The notes under the pieces: generated by a model
Seen by the model: only the letters and a program-made list of their open reading frames with translations
Told to the model about the DNA's origin: nothing
The model's database searches: none
Program-made: the position numbers and the translations under genes
Part shown: positions 54,801 to 61,918 of the stretch, piece after piece
Layout: each line of letters opens with the position of its first letter
Position numbering within the stretch: position 1 is the stretch's first letter
NCBI GenBank assembly: GCA_018266775.1
Contig: JAFDZS010000011.1
Location: 441,245 to 505,244, forward strand
Reading direction: 5' to 3'
From: Bacteroidota bacterium
GTDB taxonomy: Bacteria; Bacteroidota; Bacteroidia; Chitinophagales; Chitinophagaceae
Length of the DNA: 64,000 bases

Positions 54801-55799
54801 TGATACGTTATCGCAGTTTTGAGTAATAATGTACTGAAAAACTGCTATCGGATCATCAGAAGAAATATCCTGCGGTGTACTTGCAGTTATTTCATAGTAA
54901 GAGTTATTGATAATGTTTACCAACGGTAAAGCAACACCATTTACAATTACAGGCGTTGCGGGAACGCTTGCATAAATTCTGATAATATCATGGTTCTTTA
55001 ACGTAAAGGGCGAGGTTAAATACCTTCTTCCCCAGGAACTTTTAGGAGTGAGTTGCTGAAACAAATTATCACCTGAACTGGCACCATTGCATCCAATCGC
55101 ACTTCTGGTGGTTGCTCCAATAACAACAATACGCTGACAAACGTTCGTTCCGCTAGCAATTGATTTTACTGTTGTACCGGATAACTCGCCGAGCGATTGA
55201 TACTGGTAAACATCCCCTTTATTGATTACAATCTGAAAAGGAACAAAAGGAGGATGGGCGCCGGAAATATCCGCATTAACAGGAGTAATCTCAACAGTGG
55301 TATTATCCTCAACACCAACAATATCAAACTCACATTTTTCAGTATTTGCTGTAGTACCCTGAGGGACGTATGAAGACACTACATATTCTTTACCAAGAAC
55401 GGGTACCGGTAATAATAAGGTAGACCCAGACACCGCTGCATTTAATATATGTGCGTAAGCAGCAACTGGGTTGTCTGACTGAATATGAATTGCTTTGTTC
55501 TTTTCAACAAAATTATTAGAACTGATATAGCATGTTGCGTTGGATGGTACTGTGGCATTCCCAATTCTTACGATGGCAGTTTGATTGGCTGCAACAGTAA
55601 AAGGAATAGTATTATTGCCGAAAGAAACAGTACCGGATGCGTTAACCTCGGAGGTTAAGTATATAGCCAACCTCGATCCCGTCCCCGCCTGGTGAGAGGG
55701 ATAACAAAACCAAAAATCTTTTCCTTTATTACTATAATCCTGGCCGAAGCCTTTAAAAAATGAAATAGAAATGACTAAAAACAGTACAATTTTTCTCAT
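48888..55799 (-). CDS. Giant IgGFc-binding/Ig-like/PKD surface protein with CHU_C domain
   Basis: 2303 residues with a signal peptide (IVLFLVISISFFKGFGQ). The N-terminal 440 residues are the IgGFc-binding-type region (GKDFWFCYPSHQ, AYGYGNVESYGYNAG). A PKD module (YWNFGDNTT) follows. The centre has eight tandem Ig/PKD-like repeats of about 90 residues, each with the pattern QTVCVN(N/T)PI and then ISGTP or ITGTP. Five more PKD modules come next, and the CHU_C domain ends in ITGYVTIVK. It is a T9SS cargo and probable adhesin. The stop codon lies 125 bases beyond the porP/sprF start, and all three genes share one strand. Confidence 0.92.
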   Translation of the reverse strand: MRKIVLFLVISISFFKGFGQDYSNKGKDFWFCYPSHQAGTGSRLAIYLTSEVNASGTVSFGNNTIPFTVAANQTAIVRIGNATVPSNATCYISSNNFVEKNKAIHIQSDNPVAAYAHILNAAVSGSTLLLPVPVLGKEYVVSSYVPQGTTANTEKCEFDIVGVEDNTTVEITPVNADISGAHPPFVPFQIVINKGDVYQYQSLGELSGTTVKSIASGTNVCQRIVVIGATTRSAIGCNGASSGDNLFQQLTPKSSWGRRYLTSPFTLKNHDIIRIYASVPATPVIVNGVALPLVNIINNSYYEITASTPQDISSDDPIAVFQYIITQNCDNVSSDPEMIFINPVEQTLKDITFVSAHNQLTPPNTNITNHYLNLILKNSGTSISSLTVDGAPPAVTFTPIGATGYSYATINLTATTTLASPSHRVINDSGFIAIAYGYGNVESYGYNAGTNVKDLTQQLELGTTYGTENTPTLCIGENFQFKAYFPIPNTPTNNFDSLRWTCTSTALVPNNLPILETGPLGPPIDSTNIRNGKLVNWYSLPGLYSFNAPGTYTVTLTVYKSTNEGCGNEQDYDFTITVVNPPTPSFTYSAPGCYLEPVSFTETTPQLPKPTYAWYWNFGDNTTSNQRNPTHTYAAAGTYTVKYVGITTTGCVSDTVTQQVTVPDVPNATISASATSACINAAVQPQVTFTISGGTAPYLVDYSFNGTPQPTINTGLNIITIPVSTAVAGVFTYKLDSVKNQGSTLCKSVISNQSVTVTINPNVVMSYVNTSGAQNQTVCINTPISDIQYTLTTGGTGGNLVFTSGTPAGITGSYNAGTQTYTIAGTPAVAGTYPFTVSPVATCTDPANVFNGVLTVSANATLSLQSASPDRTVCVNNAIALPIDYLTGGGATGATVTFTPALPGVTGTYNAATHVFSISGTPSISGTFSYTVNTVSTCVNAPPLSGTITVNANAGINLTSLPATTNQTVCVNTPVAGIAYDIIGTVTSVTVTGLPAGVTYVYTPGVLPANGSLTINGTPTVSNTIPYTYTITVNGPCQVPTPMNGTILVNPDAGISLNAGSNANPTVCVNTPVSISYTVTGTVSSVVVTGTLPPGVTSVYTPGVGGGPGTLTISGTPTSSAGSPYNYTVKVTGPCQTPADQLGAITVTPDATISLNSPQNYKNQSLCVNHAILTTIWDIGGSATNATVTFTPPLPGVTGVYNAGTKQVTISGTPTAVASTPVTYTYHVSTSGPCAAPDSIGSITVYPDHTLSISGNGAQTVCINTFITPIVYTWGAGATGIVLPLTLPPGLTYTVDNIAQTVTITGAPSASGTWTITTVGNGCLPAQRSGQITVTPDGTVGLVSAQSTKNQTVCVNNPIVPITWTAGGSATSVVVTGLPVGVVANVTGLSVTITGTPTTVSLNQQVFLYYVQADGPCRPIDSTGTIIVNPDHVLTLTSGNPNQTVCVGTPISTVSYHFDGGATGVTFTGPPGLTYTVGAGNTVTVQGSPAASGTYTITTTGNGCVTASRTGTITVNPLPAAGFNFTTPSCDTRVITFTDNSTPNATSITGWVWDFGDGSPTATGNPVSHVYPAVGTYVAKLTVTNSNGCSNAVPFTRNVVITARPHSDFTVPSACISDNALFTDNSTGGTGVAADYKWDFGDPASGAANTQFAVNGTHTFSAAGTFTVTHIVFSAAGCTDTITHNILISSSPVANFSVANAAALCVNDSVSITDLSSIAVGAISKIEIYWDNAGAPGVFSAYNNPVVNTVYKHKYPNFQNPLTQSYTIKLRVYTAGSCFTDKLVTITLNAVPKVQFNAMPDVCYDAAPFQITQASEIGGVPGNGVYSGPGVSPTGIFSPAVAGVGTFTIKYTFTSSAAGCVDSMSNTIRVLDTAHAQFTYATPLCDGTAASFTELSTAPAGVTLNNTLWNFGDGSPVQSHAPGSTFTHTYSTWGSYTVTMYNTSAAGCTSTTFTKQVVVNPVPQPAFSFKETSVCLPDAAVSVVNASSIANSTAMTYAWNFGDGSNISTAQTPPPHVYTGVGPYTVTLTAKSDSGCTKSVTNVVNFIHPQPIAAFNMSKPEVCIGGDVIVTDKTDGLDGTVLQWHWGFGDGTFATTKQVQHIYTTAQSYNIELYVINSQGCTSTVAAQTFRVNPYPVISAGPDAIVLQGGSYTMQPTVSGSTSYQYLWSPATYLTSTTDATPTAANIQADITYTLTVTGSGGCTAPSDQVFIKVLLAPKVPNTFTPNGDGINETWKIDYLDTYPNCKVQVFTRTGQLVFESRGYKTPWDGKLNGKALPFDTYYYIIEPGNGRAPITGYVTIVK

Positions 55800-55947
55800 G
55801 CTTGTTGGTATTGAGCGGTTATCCTGGTTAATAAAACAAACGGGTTTCTGTCCTCTGTTATGGGGTGCGGCATTGCCAATTTAGGATAAGTAGGAATGGT
55901 GGGCTTTTACACAGAGTTAAGGACGCCATAAATATAGTTAAAAAAAT

Positions 55948-55977
55948 GTAAAAGCCCTGCAATTACAGGGCTTTTAC
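55948..55977. terminator. Strong bidirectional terminator-like hairpin
   Basis: GTAAAAGCCCTG (55948-55959) and CAGGGCTTTTAC (55966-55977) form a perfect 12-bp stem with A-rich left flank (T tract on the minus strand). It would end transcripts from the BNR gene and the repeat array before the giant adhesin gene. Confidence 0.8.
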
Positions 55978-56165
55978 ACAAAAAAATAAGCACCACTGGT
56001 GTATACATCTCATATTACCCTGGATGGAAATATTAATTCATCTAATAGAGGTAATGCAGAGCTATACAATTATTGTTAAGCCGCAGCTTCTGCTGAAGAT
56101 TAATAAAAAAAATAAGGGCAGGTTTTAATAGTTTGCAAGTGTTTATAGCTTTCCAAATTATTTTA

Positions 56166-56477
56166 CTGTCAGTCTGAGCCCGCTTGCCCTGTGGGGCGAA
56201 GACGGCTATCTCAGCATTAACCGGTTTCGACAAGCTCAACCTGACAGCTTTTATTATTTGAAGACAGTAACACCAAAGTATTTTACTGTCAGTCTGAGCC
56301 CGGCGAAGACGGCTACCTCAGCATTAACCCGGTTTCGACAAGCTCAACCTGACAGCTTTTATTATTTGAAGACATTAACACCTCAAACCATTGTACTGTC
56401 AGTCTGAGCCCGCTTGCCCTGTGGGGCGAAGACGGCTATCTCAGCGCTAACCGGTTTCGACAAGCTCAACCTGACAG
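56166..56477. repeat. Repeat array 1 (three copies) downstream of the BNR gene
   Basis: Three copies, starting at 56166, 56286 and 56396, of an element of 70-82 bases that begins CTGTCAGTCTGAGCCCG and ends TTTCGACAAGCTCAACCTGA plus CAG. Ends are inverted (CTGTCAG/CTGACAG), and the middle holds GCTTGCC...GGGCGAAG. Copy 2 lacks about 12 bases of the middle. The spacers of about 40 bases are themselves repeated. TTCGACAAGCTCA is a known widespread REP-like phrase in Bacteroidota. Confidence 0.9.
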
Positions 56478-56497
56478 GTTTTTAGTTTGAATACCAT

Positions 56498-59176
56498 TTA
56501 CAATTTTATCACCGACCGTGACACCTTCTCCCCCTTCTCATTCACCACTTCAGCAAAATAAGTTCCCTTATCCAGCCTGCTGATGTTGATGTTGGTATTA
56601 GATACATAACGATCAATCTTCAGCACCGGCGCACCCATAAAATTGCTGACTACCACAGCATAATTTTTGGTGCTGGGTTTATCTCCCTCTTTAATGTTTA
56701 GCTTTATTGAATTGCCAGTTGCTGGACTTGGAGTAACAATAACAGTAAAGGGATTTAATAATTGTACTTCGTTTGCTAATACAGGACGAAGTGTACAATT
56801 TGTAAGAAAGTTTAAGTTATGCACCTCTATATTGCAATCATCAAAACCATTATTAGTAAAACTGGTATTATATTGAGAGATACCATTTCTTTTTACAATT
56901 ATTTTTCTGGGTGTATTTGTAAAAGTACCACTTATATAAACAGTATGTTGAGTCACATAATACGGGGTAACAGGAGTTGGTGTAACACTGACTACATCAC
57001 CATTTCCAAAGTCATAGAATTCATTGTCGAAATTTGAGCCCTGTGTTTCAAAACTAAACTTATCTGAAGCCGGATCATAACAGGAAGAAGTATTTGTCCA
57101 TGCTGATGCAGGGTAAATATTGCATAAATATTCAAAGTACTTGGTATCATTATTAAATTGTGACTTTGAAATAATTGTTATATACGCCGTTGAATTCGTG
57201 CTGGCAGAGCCTAAATGAATGTTTGCCTGATTTTGAGACTGACTTAAAATTGAAATTGAATTACTGGGCTGCCCTTGCGTATCAAAAAACTGCCATGAAT
57301 AAGTTCCAGAAGCCCCAACATCGTAAGCTCTCATATACGAATTTGAATTTTCACAATACCCAACTGGTGTATTTACCTGACTTGGGAAACAATGATTCAT
57401 ATTAGGCTGCAACCACGCACATGTTGGATAATAAATAAACTGTACGTTTACGGGAGTTGACATACAACCATTTGCCTGAACAGTTATAGTGTGCGTTTCA
57501 GTTTGCCCACTGGAGGTTGTCCACGTATAATTAAAAGATTGTCCGGTTTCTCCAGTGACAAGTACACCGTCTAAGTACCATTGATTCCCTGTTGATAATG
57601 ATGAATTAAACTGCAATGTCTTTGTAAATTCTCCATTCCAATAATAATATTCAATATTCCCGAATGGACTAATAGAAGGACAATTAATATTACACGGTGT
57701 ACTCGTAACCGGCGAGCAATACAATTGCCAGTTACCTGTTCTGTCATCGCTCCATATAGGATAAGCTTTACCACCAAAAGCCGCAATGCCCAGGCGCCAG
57801 CCTGCATAACCGGCAGCAATGCCGGGCAAGTTAATAGGCGCAGTAATATGCCCCTGGTCGCTTACTTTAAGGTTATCCCAGGTTACACCCCCATCCGTAG
57901 AGTGTGCCACATAAGTATTGGTGGTAAAACCACTGGGGGTATCAAGGCTGTAGTAAATCACCCACACTTCTCCACTGCAGTCATCCACCGCAATACGGGT
58001 ATCCCAGTTTTGCCTTCCTGTGGGTATACTAACGGTTACAGGCGTACTCCATGTACTTCCTTTATCATCTGAATAACCTACCTGTATAATAGCTTTACCG
58101 TTACCATTTTCTTTAATGTTGTTGGCAATATAAATTCTGCCCCTCGTGCTTTGGTACGATTTATCAACTGCCATACTGGGTAATCCCAATACTTTAATAT
58201 TATTAAATAATGGGTCTGGTGCATTGGCATTTTTTATACCAGTATAACTGAATACTCTGCTGTAAGGGGTAAAAGTGTTTCCCCCGTCAACCGAACGGCA
58301 AAAGCCAGTGCCTGAGAAGGGAAAATTAGGTTCAGTTATATTTCTGTCCAGCCAGCAGGCATATACTTCGCCATCAGGTCCTGTTTGTACAGTTGAGCCT
58401 GTACCGGGGCCGCTCTTCAAGGTTACAGGAGGCATAAAAGTAACCCCATTGTCAATACTTGTTGCCAGCATTACCCCAGTGGGTAATAGCGTGGTTTTAT
58501 TTTGGAAATTGCAACTCATGTACACATTGCCAGAATAAGTACCTGTGGTACGCGTATCTGTGGCAATGCAATTATTTAGCGGCCAATCTACAATACTGCC
58601 ATAAGCATAACTGCCATTGTTCCAGTTTGCACCTCCATTACTGCTGTAATTAACCGATAAAAAAGTTCCTGAAACATCATCTATTTCGCTGGCAATAAAT
58701 GCCCCGTTATGATTATTAAAATCAGTAGTAGGTTTATCAGCATAAAGCCCTATCAGGGTACTTGGTACCTGCTCATTTCCTGTCCATGTCAATCCACCAT
58801 CATTTGAATAATAATATCCTTTATTCCCCGATGCTGTTGTGCTGTAAGTTTCACTTGTAGCTACTAAATTGTTGGGGTTTTGTTTATTTATTGCTATGGT
58901 TACTGTAGCCTGCATATTAAGTGTAGGCAGTACCCTGGTATCCAGCACATCTGTAAGTAAAATACCGGAAGTTTTGTTTATTGGTAATGGTATCGATTGC
59001 TGAATGGGTAATGGCGGTTCTTTTTTTACAGATACCCGTCTGCCATCAGTAGCATTGCGGATAAAAAAACTACCAGGTTCGGGGTTAACAGGTGTACCAC
59101 CTTTTTGCGCAACAACCGGATTGTACAGTGCAATTAACAGCACGACAATACAAAATTGAAATACTTGTTTTTTCAT
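56498..59176 (-). CDS. Secreted BNR-repeat (sialidase-like fold) protein with T9SS type A sorting domain
   Basis: 892 residues with a signal peptide ending PVVAQ. The first 480 residues form a six-bladed propeller with BNR/Asp-box motifs: SNDGGLTW, SSNGGANW, SIDNGVTF, SVDGGNTF, SDDKGSTW and STDGGVTW. The middle part (about 490-790) is beta-rich and unassigned, with several Cys. The last 90 residues are a type A sorting domain (VIVTPSPATGNSIKL, LDKGTYFAEVVNEKG, ending SVIKL). The sialidase catalytic Arg triad was not identified, so enzymatic activity is uncertain. It is flanked on both sides by the same repeat arrays. Confidence 0.88.
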   Translation of the reverse strand: MKKQVFQFCIVVLLIALYNPVVAQKGGTPVNPEPGSFFIRNATDGRRVSVKKEPPLPIQQSIPLPINKTSGILLTDVLDTRVLPTLNMQATVTIAINKQNPNNLVATSETYSTTASGNKGYYYSNDGGLTWTGNEQVPSTLIGLYADKPTTDFNNHNGAFIASEIDDVSGTFLSVNYSSNGGANWNNGSYAYGSIVDWPLNNCIATDTRTTGTYSGNVYMSCNFQNKTTLLPTGVMLATSIDNGVTFMPPVTLKSGPGTGSTVQTGPDGEVYACWLDRNITEPNFPFSGTGFCRSVDGGNTFTPYSRVFSYTGIKNANAPDPLFNNIKVLGLPSMAVDKSYQSTRGRIYIANNIKENGNGKAIIQVGYSDDKGSTWSTPVTVSIPTGRQNWDTRIAVDDCSGEVWVIYYSLDTPSGFTTNTYVAHSTDGGVTWDNLKVSDQGHITAPINLPGIAAGYAGWRLGIAAFGGKAYPIWSDDRTGNWQLYCSPVTSTPCNINCPSISPFGNIEYYYWNGEFTKTLQFNSSLSTGNQWYLDGVLVTGETGQSFNYTWTTSSGQTETHTITVQANGCMSTPVNVQFIYYPTCAWLQPNMNHCFPSQVNTPVGYCENSNSYMRAYDVGASGTYSWQFFDTQGQPSNSISILSQSQNQANIHLGSASTNSTAYITIISKSQFNNDTKYFEYLCNIYPASAWTNTSSCYDPASDKFSFETQGSNFDNEFYDFGNGDVVSVTPTPVTPYYVTQHTVYISGTFTNTPRKIIVKRNGISQYNTSFTNNGFDDCNIEVHNLNFLTNCTLRPVLANEVQLLNPFTVIVTPSPATGNSIKLNIKEGDKPSTKNYAVVVSNFMGAPVLKIDRYVSNTNINISRLDKGTYFAEVVNEKGEKVSRSVIKL

Positions 59177-59640
59177 TTTTAGAGTTTTATTAGATTACTA
59201 AGAAATATATCGGCTGTATGTGAAATATTATGTCACATAAACCGGGCGGTTAAACGTTCAGAAAAGGCTTTGGTTAAATAACCAATGATGGTTGCCAGAG
59301 GAAAGGTTATTAAAATGGTTAAGGCAGGTTGTACGGTTCTGGTTTAAGGCAGTACTGCTATTTTATTTTCAGCAGTACAGTAAACAGGATAATGAAAAAT
59401 GCTGCAGCAAAAATCATTACTCTAATTGCAGGAAATTCTGGCTTTTTAAGTTCCTCCATAGTTGTAACGGGGTTAAAAGGTTAACAATAAATTTATGTAT
59501 TATACCAGTCAAACGTACACTATTTTAATAAATTTATTCCAAGTATTTCTACCTGATTTGTAATGAAGAGGTAAAACTAAACTGGCAGTACTTAACCTGA
59601 TAACTTCCAATTACTTTACAACCAGTGGTAAACATGTTGA
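59177..59640. other. Intergenic region upstream of the BNR gene
   Basis: About 460 bases with no large gene. It holds the small minus-strand frame at 59358-59459 and otherwise AT-rich sequence. The opposite-strand frame at 59292-59528 has atypical composition and is not called. Confidence 0.6.
59358..59459 (-). CDS. Possible 33-residue single-helix membrane protein
   Basis: ATG at 59459, stop at 59358. The peptide starts MEELKKPEFPAIR and continues with a hydrophobic helix (VMIFAAAFFIILFTVLL) and a KIK end: an acidic/basic head, one helix and positive residues after it. This is a typical small membrane protein layout, seen despite the short length. The stop region overlaps a 9-bp inverted repeat (AGTACTGCT/AGCAGTACT). 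No homologue is recognised. Confidence 0.45.
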   Translation of the reverse strand: MEELKKPEFPAIRVMIFAAAFFIILFTVLLKIK

Positions 59641-59657
59641 AGGAGTAGTATCAATTT

Positions 59658-60052
59658 AAGCCCGGCTTCGACAAGCTCAACCTAACAGCTTTTATTATTT
59701 GAAGACATTAACACCTCAAACCATTGTACTGTCAGTCTGAGCCCGCTTGCCCTGTGGGGCGAAGACGGCTATCTCAGCACTAACCGGTTTCGACAAGCTC
59801 AACCTGACAGCTTTTATGATTTGAAGACAGTAACACCAAAGTATTTTACTGTCAGTCTTGAACTCGCTTGCCCTGTGGGACGAAGACGGCTACCTCAGCA
59901 TTAACCCGGTTTCGACAAGCTCAACCTGACAGCTTTTATGATTTGAAGACAGTAACACCAAAGTATTTTACTGTCAGTCTGAGCCCGCTTGCCCTGTGGG
60001 GCGAAGACGGCTATCTCAGCATTAACCGGTTTCGACAAGCTCAACCTGACAG
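59658..60052. repeat. Repeat array 2 (one partial, three full copies)
   Basis: A partial copy (59658-59689) and full copies starting at 59729, 59849 and 59971 of the same element as array 1, with the same 38-40-base spacers (TTTGAAGACAGTAACACCAA; TTTGAAGACATTAACACCTC). The period is about 120 bases. The array abuts a relic of a sorting-domain gene exactly as array 1 abuts the BNR gene. Confidence 0.9.
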
Positions 60053-60072
60053 CTTTTTAGTTTAAAGACCAT

Positions 60073-60120
60073 TTATAACTTTATCACTAACAGCGAAACG
60101 TTCTCCCCTCTCTCATTCAG
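60073..60120 (-). pseudogene. Relic of the 3' end of a T9SS sorting-domain gene
   Basis: The minus strand encodes LNERGENVSLLVIKL and a stop, closely matching the last residues of the BNR protein (VNEKGEKVSRSVIKL). The non-coding bases just after the stop also match (ATGGTCTTTAAACTAAAAA against the equivalent after 56498). Upstream the frame is lost within five codons (TGA at 60135). So it is the tail of a vanished paralogue. Confidence 0.75.
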
Positions 60121-60172
60121 GCAAAGTTGGTTTCAACAAAGCCAATACAACAAATTTGAAAGCTCCTGCATA

Positions 60173-60430
60173 AGGCGTCTGACGGTTGAGAACCGTCTTG
60201 ACGCCTGTGAAAACAAAACGCCTTCACAACTTACCGGCTAAACCTTTTCTCTACCTTTCTATTAAAGTCGCCGGAAAGACGGTAAGATGTCAGACCATGT
60301 AAGGTCTTCTTCATGGTCTGACGTCCCGTTTGACCATATCTGCAGCTATCTTAATTCTTGCAAAAGCAATACATCAAATTTGAAAACTGCTGGATAAGGC
60401 GTCTGACAGTTGAGAACCGTCTTGACGCCT
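60173..60430. repeat. Three REP-like palindromes
   Basis: AGGCGTC-T-GACGGTT-GAG-AACCGTC-TT-GACGCCT at 60173-60206 recurs with one change at 60397-60430, each preceded by AAATTTGAAA and a CTGCATAAGG/CTGGATAAGG phrase. Between them lies GTCAGACCATG (60289-60299) paired with CATGGTCTGAC (60312-60322). The two outer copies sit in a duplicated context of about 75 bases. Confidence 0.8.
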
Positions 60431-60436
60431 GCGAAA

Positions 60437-60807
60437 AGCTTACCAAAAAATTACTGCAACAAGTTTAACAGATGCAATCCAACAATTATGCTATACTGTA
60501 ACAGGCTTATTTTATGCTGTAACCAACTTGTTTTATTCTACAGCATACTTGCACTTCCATTTTCCGTACTTATCAATTTGACATCAAGGCAGATTTCATT
60601 CTTCAGGCATTTTGTTTTATGTTTTACACCAGTTATTTTAAGTTTTTGAGGATTTGTTTTACACTCGAACCTGTTTTTGCATCATTTTAATGAAACTATT
60701 TTAAGTATTCATACAATCAATTCTTTTATTCATTTACTCAAATGCGTTTTTGTTAGATACGCCCCTTCCCCGCCTTTCAAAATGATGCAAACGGCATATT
60801 TCCGTTA
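60437..60807. other. Intergenic region, nothing recognised
   Basis: About 370 AT-rich bases between the palindromes and the XRE promoter. The open frame at 60410-60649 has Cys/Leu/Phe-rich composition and starts in the palindrome; it is not credible. No RNA gene was recognised. Confidence 0.6.
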
Positions 60808-60861
60808 TAACTTTGTTGTGCAATAGAGAGGGAAAATGACCAAAAATCAACCCCCTCTATT
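60808..60861 (+). promoter_or_regulatory. Promoter box and leader inverted repeat of the XRE gene
   Basis: TAACTTTG (60808-60815) matches TAnnTTTG. Its expected start site falls on AATAGAGAGG (60822-60831), which pairs with CCCTCTATT (60853-60861). The inverted repeat could be an operator or a 5' hairpin in the 67-base leader. Confidence 0.55.
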
Positions 60862-60888
60862 AAGGACCGCTTTACAATCCAATTACAC

Positions 60889-61233
60889 ATGTTATCATTA
60901 AACGTAACAGCATTATTAAAACTAAGGGGTATTGAAAGGCCGTATCATTTTTTAGTACAGTCGGGCTTTACCCCCAACGTTGCCACACGGATTGCGAATG
61001 ACCAGATCAGTGTGATGCGCCTCAGCCATGTAGAATTATTATGTCAAATATTAATCTGCGAGCCCAGCGACCTGTTCGTTTGGACGCCGGATCCTAAAGT
61101 CCAATATCCAACCAATTTCCCTCTCCAGAAGTTAGTAAAAGAGGAACCGGGCAAAACCATTACCGATGTCATTTCCATCCTGCCCATCCAGCAACTGAAA
61201 GCAATCACCGAAACGGTGGTGAAACAGATCTGA
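60889..61233 (+). CDS. XRE-like helix-turn-helix regulator
   Basis: 114 residues. The N-terminal 70 residues fit a Cro/C1-type helix-turn-helix: SLNVTALLKLRGIERPYHFLVQSGFTPNVATRIAN, then MRLSHVELLCQILICEPSDLFVWTPD, the last phrase being typical of the YozG-like group. The C-terminal 40 residues (KTITDVISILPIQQLKAIT) are helical and may dimerise. The target is unknown. It is monocistronic, with its own promoter box and terminator. Confidence 0.82.
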   Translation: MLSLNVTALLKLRGIERPYHFLVQSGFTPNVATRIANDQISVMRLSHVELLCQILICEPSDLFVWTPDPKVQYPTNFPLQKLVKEEPGKTITDVISILPIQQLKAITETVVKQI

Positions 61234-61250
61234 CCTGTACAACATCTTCA

Positions 61251-61288
61251 AAAGCGCCATGCAAACCCGGTTTTGCTGGCGCTTTTTT
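61251..61288 (+). terminator. Intrinsic terminator of the XRE gene
   Basis: AAAGCGCCA (61251-61259) and TGGCGCTTT (61277-61285) form a 9-bp stem with inner GCAA/TTGC pairing; TTTTTT follows. Confidence 0.85.
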
Positions 61289-61342
61289 GCACCTTATGCG
61301 TCAAGTCGGTTCCAAACCGTCAGACGGATAAGGTGCAAAAAA
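61283..61342. repeat. Long imperfect palindrome
   Basis: TTTTTTGCACCTTAT (61283-61297) pairs perfectly with ATAAGGTGCAAAAAA (61328-61342). Inside it the core CGTC..CGGTT/AACCG..GACG resembles the 60173 palindromes. It overlaps the T tract of the XRE terminator. Confidence 0.8.
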
Positions 61343-61349
61343 CAAAAAA

Positions 61350-61450
61350 GCCACATAGAAATGCGGCCTTTGTTAAGAATCTTTCGATTCTGTAACCCCC
61401 AAAGAAAACATCGTAAACCAAGCACTAACAACGTTTACTGTCTTTTGGGG
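61350..61450 (+). other. Possible structured RNA region
   Basis: Three successive hairpins: GCCACAT/ATGCGGC (61350-61367), AGAATC-TTTC-GATTCT (61376-61391) and CCCCAAAGA (61397) with TCTTTTGGGG (61441-61450). No coding frame is convincing. No known RNA family was recognised. Confidence 0.35.
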
Positions 61451-61536
61451 TGATAATTAAACGCTTAGGTGTAACTTTTATTTTGCCTGGTGTTAAATTT
61501 TGTTAAAATTTTTTCTTCCTGATATATCAATCAGTT

Positions 61537-61719
61537 TCAATATTCCTGCTGCACGATATTCTTTATTACCACCTGTTTATTATTTGCTGAACCTGATTCT
61601 CCGGGAATTATTGACCTGTTTGCAACAGGCAAGTAATTATACTGTAAACTTTTTTTACCATTAAATACAAACTGAATGTGCGCCACCAGTTGTTTTACAG
61701 ATTTTAATTTCGCTTTCAT
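61537..61719 (-). CDS. Hypothetical small protein, 60 residues
   Basis: ATG at 61719 (MKAKLKSVKQLVAHIQFVFNG); the frame reaches 61749 but the first ten residues look non-coding. It is basic, with no signal peptide or membrane helix, ending VVIKNIVQQEY. Codon use looks coding. No known motif. It is separated from the XRE gene by a structured region and lies upstream of nothing on its strand. Confidence 0.5.
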   Translation of the reverse strand: MKAKLKSVKQLVAHIQFVFNGKKSLQYNYLPVANRSIIPGESGSANNKQVVIKNIVQQEY

Positions 61720-61918
61720 GGGTTGTTTTTTAATTGATGAATAAAACAATCTATTTGGGTGGCTCTTTATTAAGATGGCCGATCAGCGTGAATCGTTGCC
61801 TGTTTCAAAATACGGAGCCGGATTTTTAAAAAATGCAGTTAGTCCAGGTAGAAGGAGGTTGCCGGCCAGGGTAAGTAACCAGCAACTCCTGTAAACCTTT
61901 CTTTGTGCTTGGTTATAA

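Noticed and set aside
59292..59528. Plus-strand 78-residue frame upstream of the BNR gene
   Set aside because: Unusual composition (many Cys, Lys, Phe) and no promoter; the overlapping minus-strand 33-residue frame is more protein-like.
56166..60052. The two repeat arrays as CRISPR
   Set aside because: Repeats are too long (70-82 bases), spacers are repeated and not unique, and no cas gene is present.
61259..61453. Plus-strand 64-residue frame after the XRE gene
   Set aside because: It runs through a terminator, a long palindrome and hairpins, and its translation is rich in Arg/Cys/Phe.
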